Assembly (NCBI GenBank): GCA_024409145.1 | Contig: JAKSUF010000022.1 | Span: forward strand, 1-12,651 | Direction: 5' to 3' | Length of the DNA stretch: 12,651 bases | DNA from: an archaeon | Lineage (GTDB): Archaea; Methanobacteriota; Methanobacteria; Methanobacteriales; Methanobacteriaceae | Part shown: one piece after another, positions 6,606 through 12,651 of the stretch | Layout of the letters: every line of letters begins with the position of its first letter | Numbering within the stretch: the first letter of the stretch is position 1 | Position numbers and translations under genes: made by a program | Notes under the pieces: model-generated | The model's input: only the letters and a program-made list of their open reading frames with translations | The model's database searches: none | What the model was told of the DNA's origin: nothing

Positions 6606-7907
6606 ATGAGAATGATTGATATCATCGAAAAGAAAAGAGATAATAAAGAATTAACTAAAGAAGAAATCAAATTCTTTGTTAATGGATATACAAAAGGAGA
6701 AATTCCTGATTATCAAATGTCAGCTCTTTTAATGGCAATATACTTTAATGGAATGACAAATGATGAAACAGTTAACCTAACAATGTCTATGGCTCACTCT
6801 GGAGATATTCTTGATTTATCAAGAATAAATGGATGCAAAGTAGATAAACATTCAACAGGTGGTGTTGGAGATAAAACAACTTTAATTGTTGCACCAATTG
6901 CTGCATGTTGTGGCGTTAAAATTGCAAAAATGAGTGGTAGGGCATTAGGATTCTCTGGTGGAACAATTGATAAATTAGAATCTTTTGATGGTATTAATTT
7001 AAGACCAGATGTTGAAGATTTTATTAAACAAGTTAATGATATAGGAATAGCAGTAATTGCTCAAACTGGTGACTTAGCACCAGCTGATAAAAAGATTTAT
7101 GCATTAAGAGATATAACAGGAACTGTTGCAAATAAATCTCTTATAGCAAGTTCAATTATGAGTAAAAAAATTGCTGCAGGTTGTGATAAGATTGTTCTTG
7201 ATGTTAAAGTTGGATCTGGAGCATTTATGAGAACAATTGATGAAGCAAGAGAACTTGCAAAAATAATGAGTGATATCGGTAAAGGTGTTGGTAGAGAAGT
7301 AGTATGTCTATTAACTAACATGGATGAACCATTAGGAATTAATGTTGGAAATATATTAGAAGTAAAAGAAGCTATGGAAGTATTAAAAGGAATTGGTCCT
7401 AGTGATATTACAGAAGTTTCTATTCAACTTGCTGCTAACATTGTTTCAATTGGATTATCAATTCCATATGATGAAGCTATTGATAAAGTAGAAAAAACAA
7501 TTGAAGATGGATCAGCTTATGAAAAATTAAGAGAAATGGTATCACGTGAAGGTGGAGAAACAAAATATTTTGATGATTTAAATTTATTTAATGAAGCAAA
7601 ATATAAAGTAAATATATTAGCTCCAAAGAGCGGATATATTAAATCTGTTGCTACAAATGAAATTGGTAGAGCATCAATGATACTTGGAGCAGGTAGAGAA
7701 ACTAAAGAAGATGAAATAGATTTTACAGCTGGATGTCAAATCTTCAAAAAGACTTCACAACAAGTTAATGAAGGAGATGTTCTTTGCTGTATACATACAA
7801 ACAATGAAGAAAAAATTAAAGTTGCTACAGATATTATTTTAAATGCATATGATATTTGTGACGAACTAATTGATAAACCAGTTTTAATTTATGATATTGT
7901 TAGATAA
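6606..7907 (+). CDS. pdp: Pyrimidine-nucleoside phosphorylase
   Basis: This enzyme splits uridine, thymidine or deoxyuridine with phosphate into the free base and (deoxy)ribose-1-phosphate, a salvage and catabolic step in the cytoplasm. The 433 residues match the usual length of the thymidine/pyrimidine-nucleoside phosphorylase family. Visible features are the phosphate-binding KHSTGGVGDKTTL (81-93), the signature region SGRALGFSGGTIDKLE (110-125), and ALRDITGTV (166-174) with the base-contacting Arg168. Ser183 and Lys187 correspond to Ser186 and Lys190 of the E. coli thymidine phosphorylase. The C-terminal barrel-sandwich domain (about 330-433) is complete. Phe116-Ser117 stand where the best-known enzymes have His-Thr. 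An AGGAGA site (6591-6596) supports the ATG at 6606. Sequence alone does not settle uridine/thymidine breadth, but Firmicutes members are usually the broad type, so pdp is preferred to deoA. The next gene begins about 10 bases on. Confidence 0.93.
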   Translation: MRMIDIIEKKRDNKELTKEEIKFFVNGYTKGEIPDYQMSALLMAIYFNGMTNDETVNLTMSMAHSGDILDLSRINGCKVDKHSTGGVGDKTTLIVAPIAACCGVKIAKMSGRALGFSGGTIDKLESFDGINLRPDVEDFIKQVNDIGIAVIAQTGDLAPADKKIYALRDITGTVANKSLIASSIMSKKIAAGCDKIVLDVKVGSGAFMRTIDEARELAKIMSDIGKGVGREVVCLLTNMDEPLGINVGNILEVKEAMEVLKGIGPSDITEVSIQLAANIVSIGLSIPYDEAIDKVEKTIEDGSAYEKLREMVSREGGETKYFDDLNLFNEAKYKVNILAPKSGYIKSVATNEIGRASMILGAGRETKEDEIDFTAGCQIFKKTSQQVNEGDVLCCIHTNNEEKIKVATDIILNAYDICDELIDKPVLIYDIVR

Positions 7908-7919
7908 ATGGAGTAAATG

Positions 7920-9362
7920 ATGAACGATTATAATATTGATTATGGATCTTTAGACATGTCATCAGCTATTACAGAAGCAGAAAGATGTAAAGCATGTAGA
8001 CTTCCTTTATGTACTAAAGCATGTCCATTAAATGTTAACGTTAAGAAAATATTAGCTCATGTAAAGAACTGTGATTATAATGCAGCTTATAACGAACTTG
8101 TAAGCAAAAATGCATTGCCAGAATACACGGCTTATTTGTGTACTGAAAGACCACTATGTATTGCAAACTGTGCTATAAGAACAACAAAAGAAGGTTTTAT
8201 CATCAAGACAAGTTCTAAAGGAAGAATAGATATTCCTGGGATTGAAAAATTTATTATTAGTTATGTTAGACAAACAAACTCAGATGACTTTTTAATAAGA
8301 AGTAAATCTAAAAAGAGAGTTGCAATTATTGGATCAAATTCAGCTGCTATTAGCTGCGCAATTATTTTATCAATGAATGGTTTCAATATTTCTATTTATG
8401 AAAAAGATAACTTAATAGCTCAAGACTTAAGACTTGGATTATTAAACTATAAAATTGCAAACCAAATTGTTGAACAATATGAAGAAGATTTAGTAACTCA
8501 TGGTGTACAAATTTATAAAAATCAAAGTATAAATGCTGATTTTGATTTATTAAAACTTAGAAGAGATTATGACTATTTAGTATTAACATCTAACTTTGAA
8601 AAAACAGATGCATTAAATATTCAAGGTGAAACAAAATCATATACATTACCAATTAACGATGTACTTCGTCTTGTAATGTATACAAAAGATTTCGTTAAGT
8701 TAACAAACAGAAATGAATATTTTAAAACAGATGACAACGTTATTATTATTGGTTCATCAAGTGTATCATTAGATACTGCAAGAATAGTTCATAAGTTTGT
8801 TAAAAACGTTAATCTAACATTCGTTAATAGTAACAAGAATGTTGGAGTTCGTAATGATGAACTTGAAAAGAATCAACTAAAATCAATTAATATTAGATAT
8901 AATATTAAACCAATTAAAATTGAAATTATCGATAGAAAGGTAAGAGTAACATTTAGAAAAACAAAAAATGTTGTTGATGAAAAAAATAGACCAATACTTG
9001 AAGATATATTTGATTCAGAATGGTCAGAAACATGTGATCACTTAATCATAGACTCTATTACATCATCATCACTAAATGACCAAATTACAAAATTACCTGG
9101 TATATCATTTAATAAAGATTTAACTGTTGTAGTTGATGAAAAATATGTTGCTTCAAACGATGGATCTGTTTATTGTTGTGGTGAACTTATTGGTTCTATT
9201 AACTCAATATTAGATTCGATTCGTGAAGGTATGAAGATAGCAAAATCTATTATCGCTGAAGCCGGTGGAGATTTACAAGATTACAAAGATGAATTAAATG
9301 AAATCTTAAGAAAACAAAATGCAAATTCACTTAAAAACAGTATAGAGGATGATGATGAATAA
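7920..9362 (+). CDS. GltD-like iron-sulfur/flavoprotein relative with eroded nucleotide-binding motifs
   Basis: The layout follows the glutamate synthase small subunit (GltD) and related NAD(P)H-dependent oxidoreductases. An N-terminal iron-sulfur domain keeps seven cysteines: C23, C26, C31, C35, C74, C80 and C84. Two Rossmann-type regions follow. The first, VAIIGSNSAAISCAI (from 134), has Asn and Ala in place of the second and third glycines of GxGxxG. The second, VIIIGSSSVSLDTAR (274-288), has serines and a valine where glycines and small residues normally bind the cofactor pyrophosphate. The C-terminal FAD motif normally reading GD is GE (421-422), after two cysteines. FAD or NAD(P) binding is therefore doubtful, and it may have become an electron-transfer, structural or regulatory protein. 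No large GltB subunit is present. GGAG at 7910-7913 favours the ATG at 7920 over the in-frame one at 7917. Its 3' end overlaps the next gene. Confidence 0.85.
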   Translation: MNDYNIDYGSLDMSSAITEAERCKACRLPLCTKACPLNVNVKKILAHVKNCDYNAAYNELVSKNALPEYTAYLCTERPLCIANCAIRTTKEGFIIKTSSKGRIDIPGIEKFIISYVRQTNSDDFLIRSKSKKRVAIIGSNSAAISCAIILSMNGFNISIYEKDNLIAQDLRLGLLNYKIANQIVEQYEEDLVTHGVQIYKNQSINADFDLLKLRRDYDYLVLTSNFEKTDALNIQGETKSYTLPINDVLRLVMYTKDFVKLTNRNEYFKTDDNVIIIGSSSVSLDTARIVHKFVKNVNLTFVNSNKNVGVRNDELEKNQLKSINIRYNIKPIKIEIIDRKVRVTFRKTKNVVDEKNRPILEDIFDSEWSETCDHLIIDSITSSSLNDQITKLPGISFNKDLTVVVDEKYVASNDGSVYCCGELIGSINSILDSIREGMKIAKSIIAEAGGDLQDYKDELNEILRKQNANSLKNSIEDDDE

Positions 9363-10056
9363 TATTTTAGATAACTATAACAATATAGTAGAAAATATAA
9401 ATAACATCAAAAAAGAAAATAATATCAATTATGATATTAATCTTTTGGCGGTTAGCAAAACAAAACCTATAGAAGATATTTATGCATTAAAAAATAATGA
9501 TATAAATTTCTTCGGTGAAAATTACGTTCAAGAATTAACGGCTAAATATGATGAAGATAATTCAATTAATTTTCATATGATAGGACACTTACAAACTAAT
9601 AAAGTTAAAAACATAGTTGATAAAGTTTCAATGATTGAATCTGTTGATTCAATTAAATTATTAAAAGAAATAGATAAAGAATCAAAAAAGAAAAATATAA
9701 TTTCAAATGTTTTATTTGAAGTTAATGTTGCTCTTGAAGATTCGAAATTTGGATTTAAAGTAGAAGAAGTAGAAGCAGTAATAGAAGAAGCAAAGAATTA
9801 TTCACATGTTAATGTTTGTGGACTTATGACAAGTGCTCCTTATACAAACGCTCCAGAAGAAAATATTATTTATTTCAAAAAATTAAAATCACTTTATGAT
9901 GATATAAAAAACAAAAATGATAACATAGATAATAATATAAATTTTAATACATTATCTATGGGTATGAGTAATGATTATAAAGAAGCAATATTATCTGGAT
10001 CAAATGAAATAAGAATTGGTACAGATATATTTGGAAAAAGAAATTACAATAAATAG
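9355..10056 (+). CDS. yggS: Pyridoxal phosphate homeostasis protein (YggS/PLPBP family)
   Basis: This family binds pyridoxal 5'-phosphate and keeps its free level, and hence amino- and keto-acid metabolism, in balance; it has no established catalytic reaction. The protein is a single alanine-racemase-like barrel of about 233 residues, the normal length. Numbered from the start chosen here, it shows LLAVSKTKP with the cofactor lysine Lys35, FGENYVQE (53-60), FHMIGHLQTNK (73-83), SMGMSNDY (201-208) and IRIGTDIFGKR (219-229), the last two forming the phosphate-binding end. Three ATGs lie in a row at 9349, 9352 and 9355. The only ribosome site, AGAGG (9344-9348), is properly spaced (6 bases) only for the third. 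The gene starts inside the end of the preceding one, so the two are probably translationally coupled. In many Firmicutes yggS sits beside sepF and divIVA; it does not here. Confidence 0.95.
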   Translation: MNNILDNYNNIVENINNIKKENNINYDINLLAVSKTKPIEDIYALKNNDINFFGENYVQELTAKYDEDNSINFHMIGHLQTNKVKNIVDKVSMIESVDSIKLLKEIDKESKKKNIISNVLFEVNVALEDSKFGFKVEEVEAVIEEAKNYSHVNVCGLMTSAPYTNAPEENIIYFKKLKSLYDDIKNKNDNIDNNINFNTLSMGMSNDYKEAILSGSNEIRIGTDIFGKRNYNK

Positions 10057-10080
10057 AGCATTTGCTCTATTTATTTTTTT
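10048..10080 (+). terminator. Terminator of the diguanylate cyclase-yggS transcription unit
   Basis: AATAAATAGAGC (10048-10059) pairs perfectly with GCTCTATTTATT (10064-10075) around ATTT, a 12-bp stem followed by five more Ts (10076-10080). The yggS stop codon (10054-10056) lies inside the 5' arm. Confidence 0.92.
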
Positions 10081-10137
10081 ATACAAAAATTTTATTTAAT
10101 GTTAAATAAATTTATATTTGTATTTGTATTTATATTA

Positions 10138-10165
10138 TTGACATATTTTAAGTTAGTGTTAGTAT
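10138..10165 (+). promoter_or_regulatory. Promoter of the riboswitch-transporter unit
   Basis: A consensus TTGACA (10138-10143) is followed after 16 bases by TAGTAT (10160-10165), preceded by TGT as an extended -10. TATAAA at 10163-10168, 19 bases from the -35, is an alternative. Transcription would start near 10172, about 20 bases before the aptamer. The stretch 10081-10137 before it is plain AT-rich DNA with no other signal seen. Confidence 0.7.
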
Positions 10166-10192
10166 AAATATATCAAAGTAAATAATGTAAGG

Positions 10193-10353
10193 GATAGAGG
10201 CGCGAAAATTATCAGTAGTTGTTATAGAAACAGGAAGTGTTAACAATGAAAGGAATTTTTGCCGAAGTGATATTATATTTTCCTGAATAAATATTGCTGG
10301 TACATTGCAGAATATGTCTTGTACTGTCGCTAAGTAATTAGTGGAGAGCTATC
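10193..10353 (+). ncRNA. Lysine riboswitch (L box) aptamer
   Basis: This RNA binds free lysine and turns off the gene it precedes. The conserved core is legible: GATAGAGGCGCG at the 5' end (10193-10204), AGTAG (10214-10218), GCCGAAG (10261-10267), GCTGG (10296-10300), ACTGTC (10323-10328) and GGAGAGCTATC at the 3' end (10343-10353). Helices can be drawn by hand: P1 GATAG/CTATC (10193-10197 with 10349-10353), P2 TTGTTA/TAACAA, AGGAA/TTCCT (10251-10255 with 10280-10284) and GTACA/TGTAC (10300-10304 with 10320-10324). Order and spacing fit the class. It lies directly upstream of an NhaC-family transporter, a known lysine-riboswitch target. Confidence 0.93.
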
Positions 10354-10393
10354 ATTGCAACTATATAGAAATTTATATGACGCTGCAGTGATA
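10350..10393 (+). promoter_or_regulatory. Antiterminator of the lysine riboswitch
   Basis: TATCATTGCA (10350-10359) can pair with TGCAGTGATA (10384-10393) with a single G-U pair. The first strand overlaps the 3' arm of P1 and the second is the 5' half of the terminator stem. Lysine binding closes P1 and so frees the terminator; without lysine the antiterminator forms and the transporter is transcribed. Confidence 0.8.
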
Positions 10394-10419
10394 AAAATCA
10401 CTTTTGCGTTATTTTTTTT
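10379..10419 (+). terminator. Riboswitch-controlled terminator
   Basis: GTGAT (10388-10392) pairs with ATCAC (10397-10401) around AAAA. After a four-base internal loop, GACGC (10379-10383) pairs with GCGTT (10406-10410), with one G-T pair. Eight Ts follow (10412-10419). It ends 27 bases before the transporter's ATG and shares its 5' arm with the antiterminator. Confidence 0.88.
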
Positions 10420-10446
10420 GAAATAAAATTTTGAAAGGAGTTTTGT

Positions 10447-12291
10447 ATGTTATCAAAACACAAAGTAAGAGGACTTGCTATCCTTGGAGTTCTTCTTGTA
10501 TTATTAACATTCATTACAGTACCTATTAATGCTGATGAAGTAGTAACAGAAGAAGAAACTACAATCGAAGCAGCAAATTTTGAAGTAACAGTTGACGGTG
10601 AAGTCATTGCTTACGATTTTTCTAATGATGACGATGCAACAGCTTATGTAGATAATTATTCTGATAATCTACAAGAAGACCCAGCATTCGAATCACACAT
10701 TACTGAAGCATTAGCTAAGGTAAGAGAACATATAAAATGTTATGCAACATTTTATTCTTTACTTCCAGCAATAATTGCTATTGTATTAGCACTTATTACT
10801 AAAGAAGTTTACTCATCACTATTCATCGGAATTTTAAGTGGTGGTGTTATTTATGCAAATATGAATTTTGAAGGAACATTAAATCATGTATTCTCAGATG
10901 GATTTATTAGTTCACTTGCTGATTCATACAATGTAGGAATTATTCTATTCCTAGTTTTACTTGGAGCTTTAGTTGCTATGATGAATAAAGCTGGAGGATC
11001 AGCTGCATTCGGAAAATGGGCAGCAGGAAGATTCAAAACAAGAGTTGGAGCACAAATTGCAACAATTATTCTTGGTATTTTAATTTTCATTGATGACTAT
11101 TTTAACTGTTTAACAGTTGGTAGCGTTATGAGACCAGTTACAGATAAACAAAATATTTCAAGAGCTAAACTTGCATATTTAATAGATGCAACAGCAGCTC
11201 CAGTTTGTATAATTGCACCTATTTCATCATGGGCAGCAGCTGTTGCTGGATTTGCTAAAGGAGCAGGAGCTGAAAGCGGAATGAGTTTATTCATTAGCGC
11301 AATTCCATTTAACTTCTATGCAATTTTAACAATCGTAATGATGTTATTCTTAGCAATTACAAAATTTGATTTTGGACCAATGAAGAAACATGAAGATAAT
11401 GCAATGAACGGAGATATCTTTACATCAGGAAAGAGAGAAGCGTTAAAGAGTTCTATTGAAGTTAAAAATGAAAAAGGAAGAGTTATCGACCTTGTAATTC
11501 CAGTAGTATTTTTAATCTTTGCTTGTGTAATCGGAATGATTTATTCAGGAGGATTCTTCACAGCTGATAGTGATATGTTCCATAACTTTGTAGGTGCATT
11601 CTCTGAAAGTGATGCATCTGTTGGACTTGTATATGGTTCATTCATCACATTAATCTTTGCTGTTATTTACTTCATGGCAAGAAGAGTTTTAACATTCCAA
11701 GAATGTATGGAATCTTTCCCAGAAGGATTTAAAGCAATGGTTCCAGCAATCATGATTTTAACATGTGCTTGGACATTAAAAATTATGACAGACTCATTAG
11801 GAGCAAAAATATTTATTTCTCAATTAGTAGAAGGAGGAGCTGCAGGATTAAAATTATTCTTACCAGCGGTAATCTTCTTAATAGCATGTTTCTTATCATT
11901 TGCAACAGGAACAAGCTGGGGAACATTTGGTATCTTAATACCAATCGTACTAAGTGTATTTGGAGAAACAGATGGAGCAATTACAATTGTTGCAGTATCA
12001 GCTTGTATGGCTGGAGCAGTTTGTGGAGACCACTGTTCACCAATTTCAGATACAACAATTATGGCATCAGCTGGTGCTGAATGTGATCATATTAATCACG
12101 TATCAACACAATTACCTTATGCTATAACAGTAGCAATAGTATCATTCGTATGTTACATTATTGCAGGTTACGTTCCAAATTGGTACATCATGCTTCCAGT
12201 TTCAATTGTATTAATGATAATTACATTATTCATAATGAAATTGTATTATGCACCAGAAAAGAAAGTGAATAAGAAAGCAAAAGCTAAATAA
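10447..12291 (+). CDS. lysW: NhaC-family transporter, probable lysine importer under riboswitch control
   Basis: This is a 614-residue multi-pass membrane protein of the NhaC Na+/H+ antiporter family. Family-type motifs are FIDDYFNCLTVGSVMRP (214-230), ATGTSWGTFGI (486-496) and GDHCSPISDTTIMAS (527-541). About a dozen hydrophobic segments lie between residues 103 and 600. The lysine riboswitch directly upstream makes lysine the likely substrate, as in the riboswitch-linked NhaC members called LysW; Na+/H+ exchange remains possible. Unusually, residues 1-29 look like a signal peptide (K4, K6, R8, a hydrophobic core 9-25, then VPINA with likely cleavage before D30). An acidic segment of about 70 residues follows before the first transporter helix, and it would lie outside the cell. 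The tail is basic (KKVNKKAKAK). GAAAGGAG at 10433-10440 fits the ATG. The transport direction and ion coupling are inferred. Confidence 0.9.
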   Translation: MLSKHKVRGLAILGVLLVLLTFITVPINADEVVTEEETTIEAANFEVTVDGEVIAYDFSNDDDATAYVDNYSDNLQEDPAFESHITEALAKVREHIKCYATFYSLLPAIIAIVLALITKEVYSSLFIGILSGGVIYANMNFEGTLNHVFSDGFISSLADSYNVGIILFLVLLGALVAMMNKAGGSAAFGKWAAGRFKTRVGAQIATIILGILIFIDDYFNCLTVGSVMRPVTDKQNISRAKLAYLIDATAAPVCIIAPISSWAAAVAGFAKGAGAESGMSLFISAIPFNFYAILTIVMMLFLAITKFDFGPMKKHEDNAMNGDIFTSGKREALKSSIEVKNEKGRVIDLVIPVVFLIFACVIGMIYSGGFFTADSDMFHNFVGAFSESDASVGLVYGSFITLIFAVIYFMARRVLTFQECMESFPEGFKAMVPAIMILTCAWTLKIMTDSLGAKIFISQLVEGGAAGLKLFLPAVIFLIACFLSFATGTSWGTFGILIPIVLSVFGETDGAITIVAVSACMAGAVCGDHCSPISDTTIMASAGAECDHINHVSTQLPYAITVAIVSFVCYIIAGYVPNWYIMLPVSIVLMIITLFIMKLYYAPEKKVNKKAKAK

Positions 12292-12320
12292 TTGATATAA
12301 ACTAAATAATATAAATAAAT

Positions 12321-12349
12321 AAAAACCATGCGGAAACGCATGGTTTTTT
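12321..12349 (+). terminator. Terminator after the transporter, bidirectional
   Basis: AAAAACCATGCG (12321-12332) pairs perfectly with CGCATGGTTTTT (12337-12348) around a GAAA tetraloop, with six Ts in total (12344-12349). On the minus strand the same stem ends in TTTTTATTTATTTAT, so it also serves the convergent regulator gene. Confidence 0.93.
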
Positions 12350-12385
12350 GAAATTAGAAAATAGGATACGAGGTAAGAAAAATTT

Positions 12386-12651
12386 TTAAGCACAATAAGA
12401 CTTAATAGCCTTACTTAAAAATTCCGAGAAATTCTCGCCATAGGAATTCAAATATGCGATAACCTTTTCATCATTTGCATATAAGTTACCTAATTCTCGA
12501 AATGCATCATAATTATAATTGTGTTCTTTAGATAAGTGATGCATGTACTTATCAATTAGGATCTGAACTTCTTTACTTGATGGATCCATAGTCTTAATTT
12601 TCTCCAGTTCCGTATAGATCTTTCTTGTTTTATAGAAAGAAGTCATATATC
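12386..12651 (-). CDS. C-terminal TipAS ligand-binding domain of a probable MerR-family regulator (5' end outside window)
   Basis: The frame is open to the right edge: a Tyr codon precedes the first visible ATG at 12646, no Shine-Dalgarno site can be seen, and no stop occurs, so the gene very likely continues beyond the window. The visible residues match the all-helical TipAS drug-recognition domain. They include SSKEVQILIDKYMHHLSKE (23-41), AFRELGNLYANDEKV (48-62) and the C-terminal YGENFSEFLSKAIKSYC (69-85), where family members have a closely similar YG-x-x-x-x-E/F-x-x-x-AI ending. Such domains usually follow a MerR DNA-binding domain and a coiled coil and bind hydrophobic antibiotics, activating efflux genes. 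Codon use (CTG, GAG, CAG, AAG, CGA) differs from the left-hand operons. It is convergent with the transporter and unlikely to regulate it. Confidence 0.8.
   Translation of the reverse strand, partial: YMTSFYKTRKIYTELEKIKTMDPSSKEVQILIDKYMHHLSKEHNYNYDAFRELGNLYANDEKVIAYLNSYGENFSEFLSKAIKSYCA

Noticed and set aside
7917..7919. Upstream ATG as the start of the GltD-like gene
   Set aside because: GGAG at 7910-7913 would leave only three bases to this ATG but six to the one at 7920. The difference is a single residue and cannot be settled further from sequence.
10081..10137. Repeats of TTTGTATT and similar AT-rich strings before the riboswitch promoter
   Set aside because: They are short and imperfect, and expected by chance at this base composition; no regular array or operator symmetry was found.
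10398..10607. 69-residue minus-strand frame across the riboswitch terminator and transporter start
   Set aside because: It is antisense to the riboswitch terminator and signal-peptide region, with no ribosome site and a serine/threonine-rich shadow composition.
11763..12080. 105-residue open frame on the plus strand inside the transporter gene
   Set aside because: It lies wholly within the conserved NhaC motifs in another frame, and its translation is low-complexity (rich in N, I, R, S and C) with no sensible start signal.
1..12651. Mobile elements, CRISPR arrays, tRNA or rRNA genes
   Set aside because: No transposase or integrase motifs, spaced direct repeats, cloverleaf ends or rRNA signature segments were seen on either strand by eye.
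1..12651. Possible reassignment of TGA to tryptophan, since no gene ends in TGA
   Set aside because: Tryptophan is written TGG in the recognised proteins, and these run full length without in-frame TGA. Preference for TAA is normal in AT-rich genomes.

Overview
This is a very AT-rich window from a low-GC Gram-positive (Firmicutes-type) bacterium. The grounds are strong Shine-Dalgarno sites, AGA-dominated arginine codons, single-domain Gram-positive signal peptidases, a lysine riboswitch and a TipAS-type regulator. All 13 visible stop codons are TAA or TAG, none is TGA, and tryptophan is written TGG, so the standard code applies. The lineage cannot be fixed from this sequence; an Erysipelotrichia-like, other Bacilli or Clostridia gut-type organism would fit.

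Region 1 (1-3360, + strand): the tail of an unidentified gene with its terminator, then a probable operon. It holds two unrecognised multi-pass membrane proteins (192-719 and 734-1762) followed by two tandem type I signal peptidases (1789-2514 and 2589-3284). Both peptidases keep the Ser/Lys dyad. The second has its own probable promoter in the 74-base gap. A strong hairpin with a GAAA loop, probably working in both directions, closes the operon.

Region 2 (3340-4268): a divergent pair of unrecognised genes. A 65-residue helical protein lies on the minus strand and a 210-residue protein with a charged, probably coiled-coil C-terminus lies on the plus strand. Their promoters appear to share one palindromic -35 hexamer, TTGCAA.

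Region 3 (4283-10080, + strand): one or two transcription units. They encode a membrane-bound diguanylate cyclase with an intact inhibitory site, an unrecognised membrane protein with a large C-terminal domain, pyrimidine-nucleoside phosphorylase, a GltD-like iron-sulfur protein with eroded nucleotide-binding motifs, and a YggS/PLPBP pyridoxal-phosphate homeostasis protein. The last three genes are separated by 12 bases or fewer, or overlap. A 12-bp terminator ends the set.

Region 4 (10081-12349, + strand): a promoter, a lysine riboswitch with a clear terminator/antiterminator switch, and an NhaC-family transporter that is therefore most likely a lysine importer. A bidirectional terminator separates it from a convergent gene, cut by the window's right edge, whose visible part is a TipAS ligand-binding domain.

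No tRNA, rRNA, CRISPR array, insertion sequence or phage gene was seen. The points most worth following are the eroded GltD-like protein, the riboswitch-controlled transporter with an acidic exported N-terminal segment, the tandem signal peptidases with their two unknown membrane partners, and the shared-hexamer divergent promoter.
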